Source: an uncultured Acidimicrobiales bacterium (GTDB lineage: Bacteria > Actinomycetota > Acidimicrobiia > Acidimicrobiales > CADCTF01). From it: a stretch of DNA of 39,863 nt. Where the stretch lies: contig CADCTF010000151.1 in assembly GCA_902805655.1 (NCBI GenBank), positions 1 to 39,863 on the forward strand, written 5' to 3'. The notes under the pieces are model-generated. The model was not told the origin of the DNA and made no database searches. It was given only the letters and a program-made list of their open reading frames with translations. Numbering within the stretch: position 1 is the stretch's first letter; each line of letters opens with the position of its first letter. A program made the translations under genes and the position numbers. This document shows positions 32,301-39,513 of this stretch, one piece after another.

Positions 32301-33515
32301 ACGGTGCAAGTCCTCGAAGAGGCGCTCGACGCGCTCGGCCACGACGACAGCGCCCTGCGGTGCCAGCTCCTGGCCCGCCTGGCCGCAGCGCTGTACTTCT
32401 CCCACGACATCGCTCGGCTGGAAGCGCTCAGCGAAGAGGCCTTGGGGATGGCGTCCCGGATGGGGGACAAGCACTCCATGGCCCTGGCGCTCAGCGCGCG
32501 GCATGCCGCCCGTTGGCTGCCGGGAACCGTCGTCGAGCGCTTGGGGATCGCGCACGAGCTGCTCAACCTGGCCGAGGCGTTGGGCGACCGCGACCTGACC
32601 CTGCAGGGCCACACGTTCCTGGTCGCCGCCTACCTGGAGCTGAACGACTTGGCCGCGGTCGACGAGGGAATCCAGGCGGTGGCCGATCTGGCGGAAAAGG
32701 TCCACCGGCCGCAGTTCCGGTGGTGGAAGCTCCACTGGGACGCCATGCGGGCCCTGCTGGACGGGCGGCTGGCCGAGGCCGAGCAGCTCATACCGGCGGC
32801 GCTCGAGGTCGGCCAGCAGGCACAGGGCCACACCGCCCTGAACGCGTTCGCAGGCCAGATGCTCTTCCTCCGGATGCACCAGGGCCGAGCCGGCGAGCTG
32901 GAGGCGGTGGTGCGTGCCAACGTGCGCGACTACCCGGACCTCCCCGTGTGGCGCACCGGGCTGTTGGTCATCGGCGTCAGCACCGGCAACCGCGAGGTTC
33001 TGCGAGAGGCGTACGAGCCGCTCGCTGCCGACGACTTCGCGGCGCTACCTCGCGATGCCATGTGGCACGCCGGCATGGCCATGCTGGCGTCGGCGGCCGC
33101 CTCACTGGGCGACGTGGACGGTGCCCGCCGCCTGTACGAGCTGCTGGCGCCGCTCTCGGGCCGCAACGTGCACATCGGATCCGCGGCGGTGTACGTCGGC
33201 AGCGTCGACCTCTACCTGGCTCGGCTGGCCGCAACCTTCGGGCAGTGGGAGGTCGCGGAGCACCACTTCGAGCGGGCGCAGGCCATGCACGAGAAGATCG
33301 GGGCGAAGGTCTTCGCCCTCATGACCGGGATCTACCGCCGCGGCATGCTGGTCGCCCGCGGTCGCCCGGGCGATGCCGAGCGGGCGGTGGAGCTGAGCAG
33401 GGAGAGTGTCGCCCGAGCGACGGCACTGGGGCTCGACTCTCTCCTGAGGCTGGCCGAGAGCGACCTCGCCGAAGACGAGCGGCGCATCGGAGCCGAGGCG
33501 CGGGGAGCGAGCTAG
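29388..33515 (+). CDS. Multi-domain regulator: pseudokinase, class III cyclase, AAA ATPase, TPR
   Basis: 1375 aa from GTG 29388. Residues 1-240 have a protein-kinase-like fold starting LFGGRYEVLEALGQEGEC, but the catalytic residues are lost: Gly41 instead of the ATP Lys, HGSVCPAHL (135-143) instead of HRDxKPxN, and NAG (155-157) instead of DFG. Residues about 255-400 are a class III nucleotide cyclase domain: both metal Asp are kept (LTDVEDST and EGDSTLSVF) but the transition-state Asn is Ser in VSRTARL near 367. A STAND-type ATPase follows (Walker A GPPGIGKT near 488, Walker B ILLVLDDLQW near 602), and then a TPR region from about 840 to the end. Similar kinase-cyclase-AAA-TPR proteins occur in actinobacteria. 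It may be a scaffolding sensor; cyclase activity is uncertain. On the opposite strand a long open frame is an artefact. Confidence 0.9.
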   Translation: MASGQGLFGGRYEVLEALGQEGECRVFRAVDRQHGRAVWLGVRPVRSAEEREHLLRDAHALLTMAPHPGLPVVRDDFFDGDEHVLVRDWVQGTPLSQSLDQRGDPGLPPSAVLRWLRQAADVLDHLHDQDPPFAHGSVCPAHLVLSPSGVLWLTNAGIRPSITGSSAQPWLAPELARGDHPSPASDVYGLAATAFTLLTGESRVDADRHLDGIDPALVKVARRALARGLDPDPARRPSRARELVERLEHAYEADLPTGELTFCLTDVEDSTPQWDANPAGMQVAMTRLRDHIAELVDEHGGRLPRSQGEGDSTLSVFPRAHSAVAMIVGVHRALAEEDWPVGIRLRVRAGLHTGTAELRDGDYFGSTVSRTARLRGLAAGGQTMLSGATASLASDRLPAGTALVAKGRQQLKGLARPEDVFELVDERLVRDDQRAHVAIEASGRVPLPSHFTRPAPTTHVGRQDVLAGLHRRWADVIAGGSMLVTVSGPPGIGKTRLADELARDLHGQGATVLFGRSYQESFRPYQAMAEAMRRLVDHIGVERLLAGRGEYEPLITRLLPELATGRPPAGPVARQDPETERFLLFESVVALLRDASAQAPILLVLDDLQWADHPTLLLLTHVLRASTDVPVLVLATYRDVEVSRHDPLAKVLVELRREGLAHNVAVAGLDEPEVAELIEAFDVPGAPSALLKAVSRETEGNPFFIGEVLRHLLESGSLRQEGGRWLYAPGADDGGVPETVREVLDRRIERLSPSATRILQLAAVIGREFELDLLAQVCGLSTDGVLDDIEEALAAEVVTEDRTQYGRYAFSHALIRQVLYGDISATRRALHHRRVASALENASRDDDVNLNVIAHHFLLGAPAGDVDKAVSYARRAGCAAMDALAYEEAAELFQRGLAFATEPGQRAELLLGSSEALQASGDPTEARSVAASAIELSKELGDRDLQGRAALRHATCQAVGFGAEWGRVDLATVQVLEEALDALGHDDSALRCQLLARLAAALYFSHDIARLEALSEEALGMASRMGDKHSMALALSARHAARWLPGTVVERLGIAHELLNLAEALGDRDLTLQGHTFLVAAYLELNDLAAVDEGIQAVADLAEKVHRPQFRWWKLHWDAMRALLDGRLAEAEQLIPAALEVGQQAQGHTALNAFAGQMLFLRMHQGRAGELEAVVRANVRDYPDLPVWRTGLLVIGVSTGNREVLREAYEPLAADDFAALPRDAMWHAGMAMLASAAASLGDVDGARRLYELLAPLSGRNVHIGSAAVYVGSVDLYLARLAATFGQWEVAEHHFERAQAMHEKIGAKVFALMTGIYRRGMLVARGRPGDAERAVELSRESVARATALGLDSLLRLAESDLAEDERRIGAEARGAS

Positions 33516-33523
33516 GCGGAGCA

Positions 33524-33539
33524 GCACCGAAGTCGGTGC
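33524..33539. repeat. 16-bp palindrome just after the pseudokinase-cyclase stop
   Basis: GCACCGA-AG-TCGGTGC, starting 9 bp after the stop codon. In RNA it could form a five-pair stem with a six-base loop. It has no T-tract. Possible weak terminator or operator for the small gene downstream. Confidence 0.45.
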
Positions 33540-33635
33540 CCATACTGGAGCGGATGACAAGATGATCACCACCCCGGTGCGAAGCCCGAACACCGCTCCC
33601 TCGTCGTGGTGCCTCACCGGCCTGGTGAGCTCGTG

Positions 33636-33735
33636 ACGCTGGAGAGCGACCGGAGCCGGCGGGGACGTGATGACCTCGACGATCTGGTCGACGACCTGTT
33701 CCCGGACGATGGATCGGTCGTGGACTCACGGGCGC
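33636..33735 (+). pseudogene. 5' segment of a small gene, separated from its 3' part by an apparent frameshift
   Basis: A frame starting at GTG 33636 reads TLESDRSRRGRDDLDDLVDD, continuing LFPDDGSVVDS, with high GC3 and a clear acidic protein character. The coding character then passes to another frame (two bases ahead or one back) near 33726-33735, where a hydrophobic, basic protein begins. GTG 33636 overlaps the stop of a 24-codon upstream frame (33562-33635) as GTGA, which could be a leader peptide. An indel, an assembly error or true frameshifting are the alternatives. If joined, the protein would be about 210 aa. Confidence 0.4.
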
Positions 33736-33763
33736 CTGGGCACTGCTCGGGGCGCTTGGCGGG

Positions 33764-34279
33764 GTGGTCATTCGGGCGACGCGCGTCGCGCTCGGCGCGG
33801 TCCGCGCCACGGCGTGGGCGGTGCTGGCGCCGATCATGCGGTTCGCCGGCCTCGTGGCCGCGGGAGCGCGTGCCGGGTTCAGGGCACTGAGCGCGGTGGG
33901 GGAGCGAGCGCTCGCCGCGACGCGCACCGTTGGTCGCCTCCTGCGCCGGTTGGGCTTCATCGTTCTCCAGGTGGTCGCCGGGCCCTTCGTCGGCGCCGCA
34001 CTGGTGGTACGAGCCCGGGCACGGTTGCTCGCGTCGGGCGGTCGTGCGGTGGGCGGTGGGCTCCTGCACTTCGCGCGCTGGTGGTGGCGGCCGCTGGCCG
34101 GCCTGGGTCGCCGCCTGTCGGCTCGGCTGCGCGCCGTGGGCGCAGGGACAAGGTCGCCGTGGCGGCGGAGCAGGGAGGCCGCTCGCCGGATGCGGGGCTC
34201 GACCCGTCGGGCGTTCAGGGAAGCTCGGCGAGGGTTGCGCCGGAACCTCCGGGCGCTCACGCGAGGCAGCCGCGCCTAG
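33764..34279 (+). CDS. Arg/Ala-rich membrane-active small protein, probably the 3' part of a frameshifted gene
   Basis: 171 aa from GTG 33764; the frame is open back to 33674 without a better start and no good ribosome site precedes it. Strong GC3 bias supports coding. Residues 1-90 alternate hydrophobic stretches (AWAVLAPIMRFAGLVAAGA, LGFIVLQVVAGPFVGAALVV) with Arg; the C-terminal 80 residues are very basic (WRRSREAARRMRG..., LRRNLRALTRG). No family recognised; it could interact with membrane or nucleic acid. The upstream frame at 33636-33735 appears to belong to the same gene. Converges on the crotonase with 12 bp between the stops. Confidence 0.5.
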   Translation: MVIRATRVALGAVRATAWAVLAPIMRFAGLVAAGARAGFRALSAVGERALAATRTVGRLLRRLGFIVLQVVAGPFVGAALVVRARARLLASGGRAVGGGLLHFARWWWRPLAGLGRRLSARLRAVGAGTRSPWRRSREAARRMRGSTRRAFREARRGLRRNLRALTRGSRA

Positions 34280-34291
34280 GCCGAGCGCGCG

Positions 34292-35056
34292 CTACCAGCG
34301 AGGGGGGCGCTTCTCCACGAACGCGTTCATGCCCTCCTTGGCATCGGGCAGCTGGCTCGACGACGCCATGACCTCCACCGCGTACGCATACGCCTGCGGC
34401 TGAGGCATGCCGACCTGCGTGTAGAAGGCCTGCTTCCCCAGTCCCTTGGACAGCGCGCTGCCGCGAGTGGCCTTGGCCATCAGCTCACCGGTGGCGACGT
34501 CGAGCTCGGCCGCGGGCACGACGCGATGCACGAGTCCCCAGTCGAGGGCGGTGGCCGCATCGATCCGTTCTCCGAGGATGCCGAGCTCCAGCGCCCGTCG
34601 CGGACCGATGGCGCGCGCGACGGCGACCAGGGGCGTGTGGCAGAACCAACCGCCTTGTCCGCCGGGCGTGGCGAACGCGGCGGTGTCGGCTGCGACGGCC
34701 AGGTCCGCCGAGGCCACCAGCTGACAACCGGCAGCAGTGGCCAATGCATGCACGCGTGCGATGACCACCTGAGGGACCGACTGCATCACTTCCGTCAGAC
34801 GGGTGCACATCAACAGGAGCTCTCGCGTGCCGGCCAGATCGAGGCCGGCCACCTCCGACAGGTCGTGGCCGGCCGAGAACACGGGGCCGTTGGCGGCCAG
34901 GATCACCCCCTTGGCCGAGCTCTTTCCGGCCTCTTCGAAGGCGCGGAGCAGCTCCGTCAGGTGGGCCAGGGACAGTGCGTTGCGACGCCCCGGCATGTTC
35001 ATCGTGATCGTGGTCACGTCATCGGCTGGATGCACCTCGATGCACTCGTATCCCAT
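34292..35056 (-). CDS. Enoyl-CoA hydratase/isomerase family protein (ECHDC3-like)
   Basis: 254 aa from ATG 35056; the frame extends to 35077. Crotonase fold: the oxyanion-hole segments GPVFSAGHDLSEV (about 64-76) and ATAAGCQLVASADLAV are present, and RHALSLAHLTEL-like NALSLAHLTELLRAF is typical. The two catalytic Glu of classical hydratases are not seen: the positions are occupied by PGGQGGWFCHTPLVAVAR, as in ECHDC3 relatives whose substrate is unknown. Probably binds acyl-CoA in the cytoplasm but its reaction may not be simple hydration. TACGTT (35063-35068, minus) lies 6 nt before the start codon, a leaderless arrangement. Followed by the RIO kinase upstream on the same strand. Confidence 0.85.
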   Translation of the reverse strand: MGYECIEVHPADDVTTITMNMPGRRNALSLAHLTELLRAFEEAGKSSAKGVILAANGPVFSAGHDLSEVAGLDLAGTRELLLMCTRLTEVMQSVPQVVIARVHALATAAGCQLVASADLAVAADTAAFATPGGQGGWFCHTPLVAVARAIGPRRALELGILGERIDAATALDWGLVHRVVPAAELDVATGELMAKATRGSALSKGLGKQAFYTQVGMPQPQAYAYAVEVMASSSQLPDAKEGMNAFVEKRPPRW

Positions 35057-35062
35057 GCCGTC

Positions 35063-35068
35063 AACGTA
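35063..35068 (-). promoter_or_regulatory. Leaderless-type -10 box of the crotonase gene
   Basis: TACGTT on the minus strand, 6 nt before ATG 35056. No Shine-Dalgarno sequence is present. It also shows that the gene is not simply read through from the RIO kinase 59 bp upstream. Confidence 0.4.
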
Positions 35069-35115
35069 TCTGCGCAACGTCTCCGAGGCTCTGGTGTGTG
35101 CTTGGCCCAGGGGCG

Positions 35116-35877
35116 CTAGGTGGAGCCGGTCGCCTCGGCCACCAGGTCACGAAACACGTCTTCCGCGTCGAGGGCCACGCCCTTCGAGCGGAACCACGTC
35201 CCCACGTTCTCGAGATCCCGGTGCAGGAACTCGAACGCCTGCGCGTTGGTGCCGATGTCGACGGCTTGCGGCACGTCGATCACGAACAGCACGTCCTCCC
35301 ACCACAACAGGTTGAAGACGGACAGGTCGGCGTGCACGACACCGGCTCCGACCATGCGATGCAGGTTGTCCACCAGCATCGTGGCCGCCTGCTGGAGGCC
35401 GGCCCGGCTCAACCCGGCCTGCACGAGGCGCGGCGCCGCCATGGTGCGGTCGCCGATGTACTGCATCAACAGCCCGTCCGTGGTCCGGGACACCGGCAGC
35501 GGAACCGTGACACCGGCTCGAGCCATCCGCTCGAGCATGTCGAACTCGTTGGCCGGCCACTCATGGTTGAGCACGGCTCGACCGTGACGGGTCTTCTTCG
35601 CGGCGGCGCGCTGGTCTCGGCTGTTCGCGATCGAACGCTCGCTCCGGTAGGCCGAGTCGTTCACGAAGCTCGAGGCGCGCTGGAAGCCGAGGTCCTGCAG
35701 CTCCCCCTTGTGCGTCACCAGCCTCGGGCGATAGCGCTTGTGGGCCAGCAGGCAGCTGCGCCCGTCGGCGGCCAGGCGCTCGACCAGGAACACCTCCGCC
35801 TCCTTGCCCGTCTTCAGTGGTCCGAGGTCGTATTCCTCGTAGGGCTCCGGGTCGGCGATCAACCAGGGTGCATCCAT
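35116..35877 (-). CDS. RIO1-type serine/threonine kinase
   Basis: 253 aa. Atypical kinase of the RIO family: P-loop-like GKEAEVF at 24-30, ATP Lys47 in LLAHKRY, catalytic loop HADLSVFN (182-189) with Asp184 and Asn189, and metal-binding Asp201 in IDVPQAVD. The DLS and VPQAV spellings are RIO1 signatures. All catalytic residues are present, so it should be active. In archaea and eukaryotes RIO1 works in small-subunit ribosome maturation; actinobacterial copies are poorly understood. ATG 35877 has GAAGGAG about 8 nt upstream, so the start is firm. Preceded by a 251-bp gap that contains its promoter. Confidence 0.93.
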   Translation of the reverse strand: MDAPWLIADPEPYEEYDLGPLKTGKEAEVFLVERLAADGRSCLLAHKRYRPRLVTHKGELQDLGFQRASSFVNDSAYRSERSIANSRDQRAAAKKTRHGRAVLNHEWPANEFDMLERMARAGVTVPLPVSRTTDGLLMQYIGDRTMAAPRLVQAGLSRAGLQQAATMLVDNLHRMVGAGVVHADLSVFNLLWWEDVLFVIDVPQAVDIGTNAQAFEFLHRDLENVGTWFRSKGVALDAEDVFRDLVAEATGST

Positions 35878-36128
35878 GCAGACGTCTCCTTCATCGGGAC
35901 CAGCAAGTGGCTCCCGGCGAGGCGCGACGCCTATGGGTCGGCGGCGTGACGAGCGTTACGTCAGCGCGTGCGAACGGGGCGGAGCGGGGCCGGGGGAGGA
36001 ACAGTGGCGTTCGTCATCTCGTCCCGACCTCCCTTCTCCGCTCCGACAGTTCACGACAACCTTCCCACCTGGGAGTGATTGCGCAAGGCATTTTCGCTCC
36101 CGGTGCGCTTGGCTGCTTCTCGAGCCGA

Positions 36129-37796
36129 TCAGCGCTGGCGCCAGATCTCCACGAAACGGGGGCTCGCACCGGGGTGTCCCTCACCGAGGGATCCGTCGGG
36201 CAGCTTCCAGCCGGCGATGTTCTTGATGTCGGGCTTAGCCCCCAGCGCCGTGGCCAGGCCACCGTGGAAGGTGTACGCCTGCAGCTCGTTGACCCGAACC
36301 ATCAGGTCCTGGTAGATCTTCTTGCGAACCTCGGGATCACCGCTGGCCCGGCCCTGCTCGACGAGCTCGCGAACCCGGGCGTCGTCGATGTCGAGCAGGT
36401 TCGCCGCGTTGGTGCGGGCGGCATAGGAGTTGTAGAAGACGTCCGGGTCGTCATCGCTCCCGTTGCGGTGGGTGCTGATGTCGAACTGCCCCTTGAAGTC
36501 GGGAGCCGTTCCCGTGATCCTCTGGACGAGTGTCGCCTGGTCGAAGAACACGAGCTCGATGTCCATGCCCGCCTCCTTCCACCGCGCTTGGTACACCAGC
36601 ATCAGGTCGTTGAGGCTGGAGACGCCCGCCGTGGTCTGGAGCGTGGCGAAGGGAGGCGTGCCGACCGGCTTGCCGTCCGACCGAGTGGGGTCGTTGATGT
36701 ACTCCCGCAGCAGAGCCTTCGCCTTCCCCATGTCGTTGTGCGCGAACGCGTCGTCCGCCCTGGGGCTGTAGTAGGGCGAGTCCTTGGCGAAGAGCTGCTT
36801 GACCACCGGAGCGACCTCTTCCAGCCCCTGTACGGAGATGAGCTCACGCTGGTCGACCGCCCAGGCGAGGGCCTTGCGCACCCGCAGGTCGTCGGTAGGC
36901 GGCTTGCCCATGTTGAAGTTGATGGAGGCGACGACGTTGCCGATGTGGGGGTAGTTCTTGATCGAGCCGTCTGCGGCCGCCCGGCGGACGAGATGAGCCT
37001 GGCGGACGGTCTGCATGATGTCGGTCTCGCCCGACAGCAAGGTGGCCAGCCGGGCATCTTCGTCGGGGATGGGCACGAAGGTGATCTGGTCGAGGTAGGG
37101 CAGGCCCTTGTCCTTCTGCCAGTAGTTCTGGTTCTTCTTGACGACGAGTGCGGAATCGCGCTGCCAGCTCACGAAGACGAAGGGCCCGGCGCCAACAGGG
37201 GCGGAGGTGAACTTGTCCTTGCCTATCGCGTTCACCGCGGTGGGCGAGAACGGCATGCCCAGCACGCCGCTCAGCAGGCTGGGGAAGGCGCCGTTGGGGC
37301 CGGCCAGGGAGTAGGTGACGGTCAAGTCGTCCACGACGTCAACCGACCTCACGACGGCGACGATCGGCGCAGTTCGCGACCCGGAGGCCCTGTGGTAGTT
37401 GTCGACGTTGTCCTTGATCGCCGCCGCATTGAGCGGGGTGTTGTCGTGGAACATGACGCCGGGCCTGAGCTTCAGCGTCCATACCGTGAAGTCTGCGTTG
37501 GGCGTCAGCGACTCGGCCATGTAGGGCTTGACGCTGCCCTTGTCGTCGACCGCCATCAGGGTGTCGTAGATCGACTGCATGATCATCCCCCGGCCGGACA
37601 CCACTGGCGGGAAGAACCCGCTGCTGTCGGCCTCGATGGCCATCGTCAGCGCGCCACCGGCCTGGGGCGTGAGGTCGTCCTCGTCCTGCCCGCCGGCTGA
37701 CGTATCGGAGCCGCCGCACGCTCCGACGAGGAGCACTGAGAGCGCAAGTGCGGCGGGAGCCCAGGAGCGACGCTTCCCCCACGACGACAACGGCAT
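36129..37796 (-). CDS. Second family-5 solute-binding lipoprotein
   Basis: 555 aa. Two ATG codons lie close together (37802 and 37796); GGAGG abuts the first and stands 6 nt before the second, so 37796 is the start. The lipobox LLVGACG follows a signal helix (SWAPAALALSVLLVG). It contains the same SBP_bac_5 body as the protein at 24279-25949, with nearly identical stretches such as PVGAGPFVFVSW, DSALVVKKNQNYW and IPDEDARLATLLSG. These are paralogues. No Opp/Dpp permease genes accompany it. Tandem GAA-N5-TTC elements lie 108-139 bp upstream. Ligand unknown, probably a peptide-like or sugar-like compound. Confidence 0.9.
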   Translation of the reverse strand: MPLSSWGKRRSWAPAALALSVLLVGACGGSDTSAGGQDEDDLTPQAGGALTMAIEADSSGFFPPVVSGRGMIMQSIYDTLMAVDDKGSVKPYMAESLTPNADFTVWTLKLRPGVMFHDNTPLNAAAIKDNVDNYHRASGSRTAPIVAVVRSVDVVDDLTVTYSLAGPNGAFPSLLSGVLGMPFSPTAVNAIGKDKFTSAPVGAGPFVFVSWQRDSALVVKKNQNYWQKDKGLPYLDQITFVPIPDEDARLATLLSGETDIMQTVRQAHLVRRAAADGSIKNYPHIGNVVASINFNMGKPPTDDLRVRKALAWAVDQRELISVQGLEEVAPVVKQLFAKDSPYYSPRADDAFAHNDMGKAKALLREYINDPTRSDGKPVGTPPFATLQTTAGVSSLNDLMLVYQARWKEAGMDIELVFFDQATLVQRITGTAPDFKGQFDISTHRNGSDDDPDVFYNSYAARTNAANLLDIDDARVRELVEQGRASGDPEVRKKIYQDLMVRVNELQAYTFHGGLATALGAKPDIKNIAGWKLPDGSLGEGHPGASPRFVEIWRQR

Positions 37797-37903
37797 GGCC
37801 ATCCTCCGAGCTCGGCAAGACGAGCCGCTTCCCCCCCGGGAAACCCGTTGCCGTAACGGAACCGTAGCGTCAAACGTCGGGAGAGGGGGCCCATTCGGAC
37901 GCG

Positions 37904-37935
37904 GAACGATCTTCAGAAGAGTGAACGATATTCAG
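37904..37935. promoter_or_regulatory. Tandem GAA-N5-TTC repeats upstream of the solute-binding gene
   Basis: GAACGAT-C-TTCAG (37904-37916) and GAACGAT-A-TTCAG (37923-37935) are direct repeats with one difference, 19 bp apart (about two helical turns). Each contains the small dyad GAA-N5-TTC. They lie between the DUF1059 gene and the solute-binding gene and are likely an operator with two subunit pairs on the same DNA face. Confidence 0.5.
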
Positions 37936-37950
37936 GCCTCGGCCTTCCGA

Positions 37951-38187
37951 TCAGCCCTCGGGTAGGGCGGCGAAGTCACGCTTGGCCTGGCGGTACCACC
38001 CCAACCCGGAGACCGGACGCTTCCACCTCCGCTTCATGTCGGCCAGGGCGCTCGCGTGGCTCTCGTCGCCCGCGGCGACCGCGTCCTTGAGGTGCTTGTC
38101 CTGCAGCTGGATCACCTCGTTCGCATCTGCTCCGCGGTGGGGCAGCTCGCAGGGCCCGCCCAGCTCTCGGCACGTCATCGTCTTCAT
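37951..38187 (-). CDS. Small DUF1059 protein
   Basis: 78 aa from ATG 38187, with GGAGGAG about 9 nt upstream. The sequence is a textbook DUF1059: start MKTMTCRELGGPCE, then RGADANEVIQLQDKHLKDAV, AAGDESHA, and a RWKRP...GWYRQAK end. Two Cys in the first 15 residues could bind metal or be redox active. Function is unknown. It is common as a single small protein in high-GC actinobacteria and proteobacteria. The open frame extends far upstream to 38478, but that part does not look like protein. It precedes the second solute-binding gene by 154 bp on the same strand, so a shared transcript is possible but the tandem repeats in between argue for a separate promoter. Confidence 0.85.
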   Translation of the reverse strand: MKTMTCRELGGPCELPHRGADANEVIQLQDKHLKDAVAAGDESHASALADMKRRWKRPVSGLGWYRQAKRDFAALPEG

Positions 38188-38309
38188 GGATCGCTTCTCC
38201 TCCTTGTCGCGAAGACTGCTCGATGCGGAATGTACGAGTGCCGTGCGCGGTGGGGCTTCTCGATTCCTGATCGATCGCCCGACGCGCTCGATGTCGGTGT
38301 CGGGCCGGC

Positions 38310-39455
38310 TCAGAAGCGGTCGGCGGGGAACCCAAGGGCCAGCTGGCCGGCGTGGAGCAGGGTCTGCTCGGGGGTCAGCGGGTGGAACTTGGCGGCTCGG
38401 ATGTCCCGGTACGCGCGCTCGATGACGCTTCCCTTGAAGAAGGCGGCCCCTCCGGCCACCTCCATGGCGACGTCGCACACCTCGATCCCGGCGAGGGCGA
38501 TCTCCCGCTTGGCTGCCATGACGGCAGCGACGGTCTCCATCGACGGCTGAGGATCGTCGCCGGCCGCGTCGCAGGCTCCATCGAGCGCCCAGCTCGCCAC
38601 CCGCAGCCGGTGGGCCATCAGCCCGATCTGGCGCTGGACGACGGGGTCGTCCGCCTTGCGCATGGCCACCTCGAGGGCGTTGCTGTACGCCGCTTCTGCG
38701 ACGCCCAGGTACACGCCCGACACGATCGGGAAGGCGATGCTGAAGATCACCTGCAGGGGGCCGTCCACCACGCCGTGCGGACGGTTGGCGACCACCCGCT
38801 CATCGGGCACGAAGACGTCCTCGAGCACGATGTCGCCGCTGGCAGTTCCGCGCATGCCCATGGCGTCCCAGTTGTCGACCAGCGTGACGCCGTCGCTGGC
38901 GAGCGGCACCGCCATGTTCAGCACGCGCCTGCCCTGCTCGGGGTCGTCGAAGGCGAACATGGTCGACATCACGGTGCCGGTGGTCGACTGGCTGGCGAAG
39001 ACCTTCCGACCGGACACGCTGTAGCCGCCCTCCACCTTCACCGCCTCCCCTCGCGGTGAGGTGAAGTCGGCCCCGCCCGTGGAGACGAGTACGATCCCGT
39101 CGTCCGCGACCCGCCTCAAGGTGGCCTCGGCGCCGGGAAGCCCCCGGCGGTAGCGCCAGGCCGTGAAGGCGGTGACGTGCTGGTGCATCGACGACGCCAG
39201 TGCCGTCGAACCGCAGTGGTGAGCGAGCTCGCGCTGCACGGCGGTGATCTGCCGTGGGGTGGCGCCGAGCCCTCCGAGCTCGACGGGAACAGCCAGGGCG
39301 AGCAACCCGGCCGAGCGGAGGGCGTCGTATCCCTCCTGCACGAACGTGCCGTCGCGATCGTGGAGGATGGCGGAGGAGGCGAGAGCGGCGCCGATCGTGG
39401 CGGCCCTCCCCACCAGCTCTTCGGTTGTGGTGGTTTGCATCTGCATTGTGGTCAT
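38310..39455 (-). CDS. Acyl-CoA dehydrogenase family flavoprotein
   Basis: 381 aa from ATG 39455; other ATG codons at 39446 and 39440 are possible and no strong ribosome site helps. The frame extends to 39791 without merit. N-terminal helices, then the FAD/substrate beta domain with VLVSTGGADFTSPRGEAVKVEGGYSVSGRKVFASQ, then the C-terminal helical domain ending VIERAYRDIRAAKFHPLTPEQTLLHAGQLALG. The typical ACAD signature near the end is visible, but the catalytic Glu position is not certain, and relatives of this shape include monooxygenase-like (DszC/HsaA) enzymes. FAD-dependent oxidation of an acyl-CoA or a related substrate. Divergent from an HxlR regulator with a 102-bp spacer, which probably controls it. 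Confidence 0.88.
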   Translation of the reverse strand: MTTMQMQTTTTEELVGRAATIGAALASSAILHDRDGTFVQEGYDALRSAGLLALAVPVELGGLGATPRQITAVQRELAHHCGSTALASSMHQHVTAFTAWRYRRGLPGAEATLRRVADDGIVLVSTGGADFTSPRGEAVKVEGGYSVSGRKVFASQSTTGTVMSTMFAFDDPEQGRRVLNMAVPLASDGVTLVDNWDAMGMRGTASGDIVLEDVFVPDERVVANRPHGVVDGPLQVIFSIAFPIVSGVYLGVAEAAYSNALEVAMRKADDPVVQRQIGLMAHRLRVASWALDGACDAAGDDPQPSMETVAAVMAAKREIALAGIEVCDVAMEVAGGAAFFKGSVIERAYRDIRAAKFHPLTPEQTLLHAGQLALGFPADRF

Positions 39456-39493
39456 CACCGAAGGATGACGACCGGGCGGGCCACGTCCTAGTA

Positions 39494-39513
39494 CTGGTTC
39501 TGGACCCAGCTGG
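39494..39513. promoter_or_regulatory. CTGG/CCAG operator candidate between the ACAD and HxlR genes
   Basis: Four tetramers: CTGG at 39494 and 39500, CCAG at 39506 and CTGG at 39510. CTGG-AC-... at 39500-39509 pairs as CTGG/CCAG, and CCAGCTGG (39506-39513) is a perfect 8-bp palindrome. This nested dyad is in the middle of the divergent region, a plausible site for the HxlR protein. Confidence 0.35.

Noticed and set aside
29364-32879. 1171-aa open frame antisense to the pseudokinase-cyclase gene
   Set aside because: It mirrors the third-position GC bias of the sense gene, has no recognisable domain and is a typical high-GC shadow.
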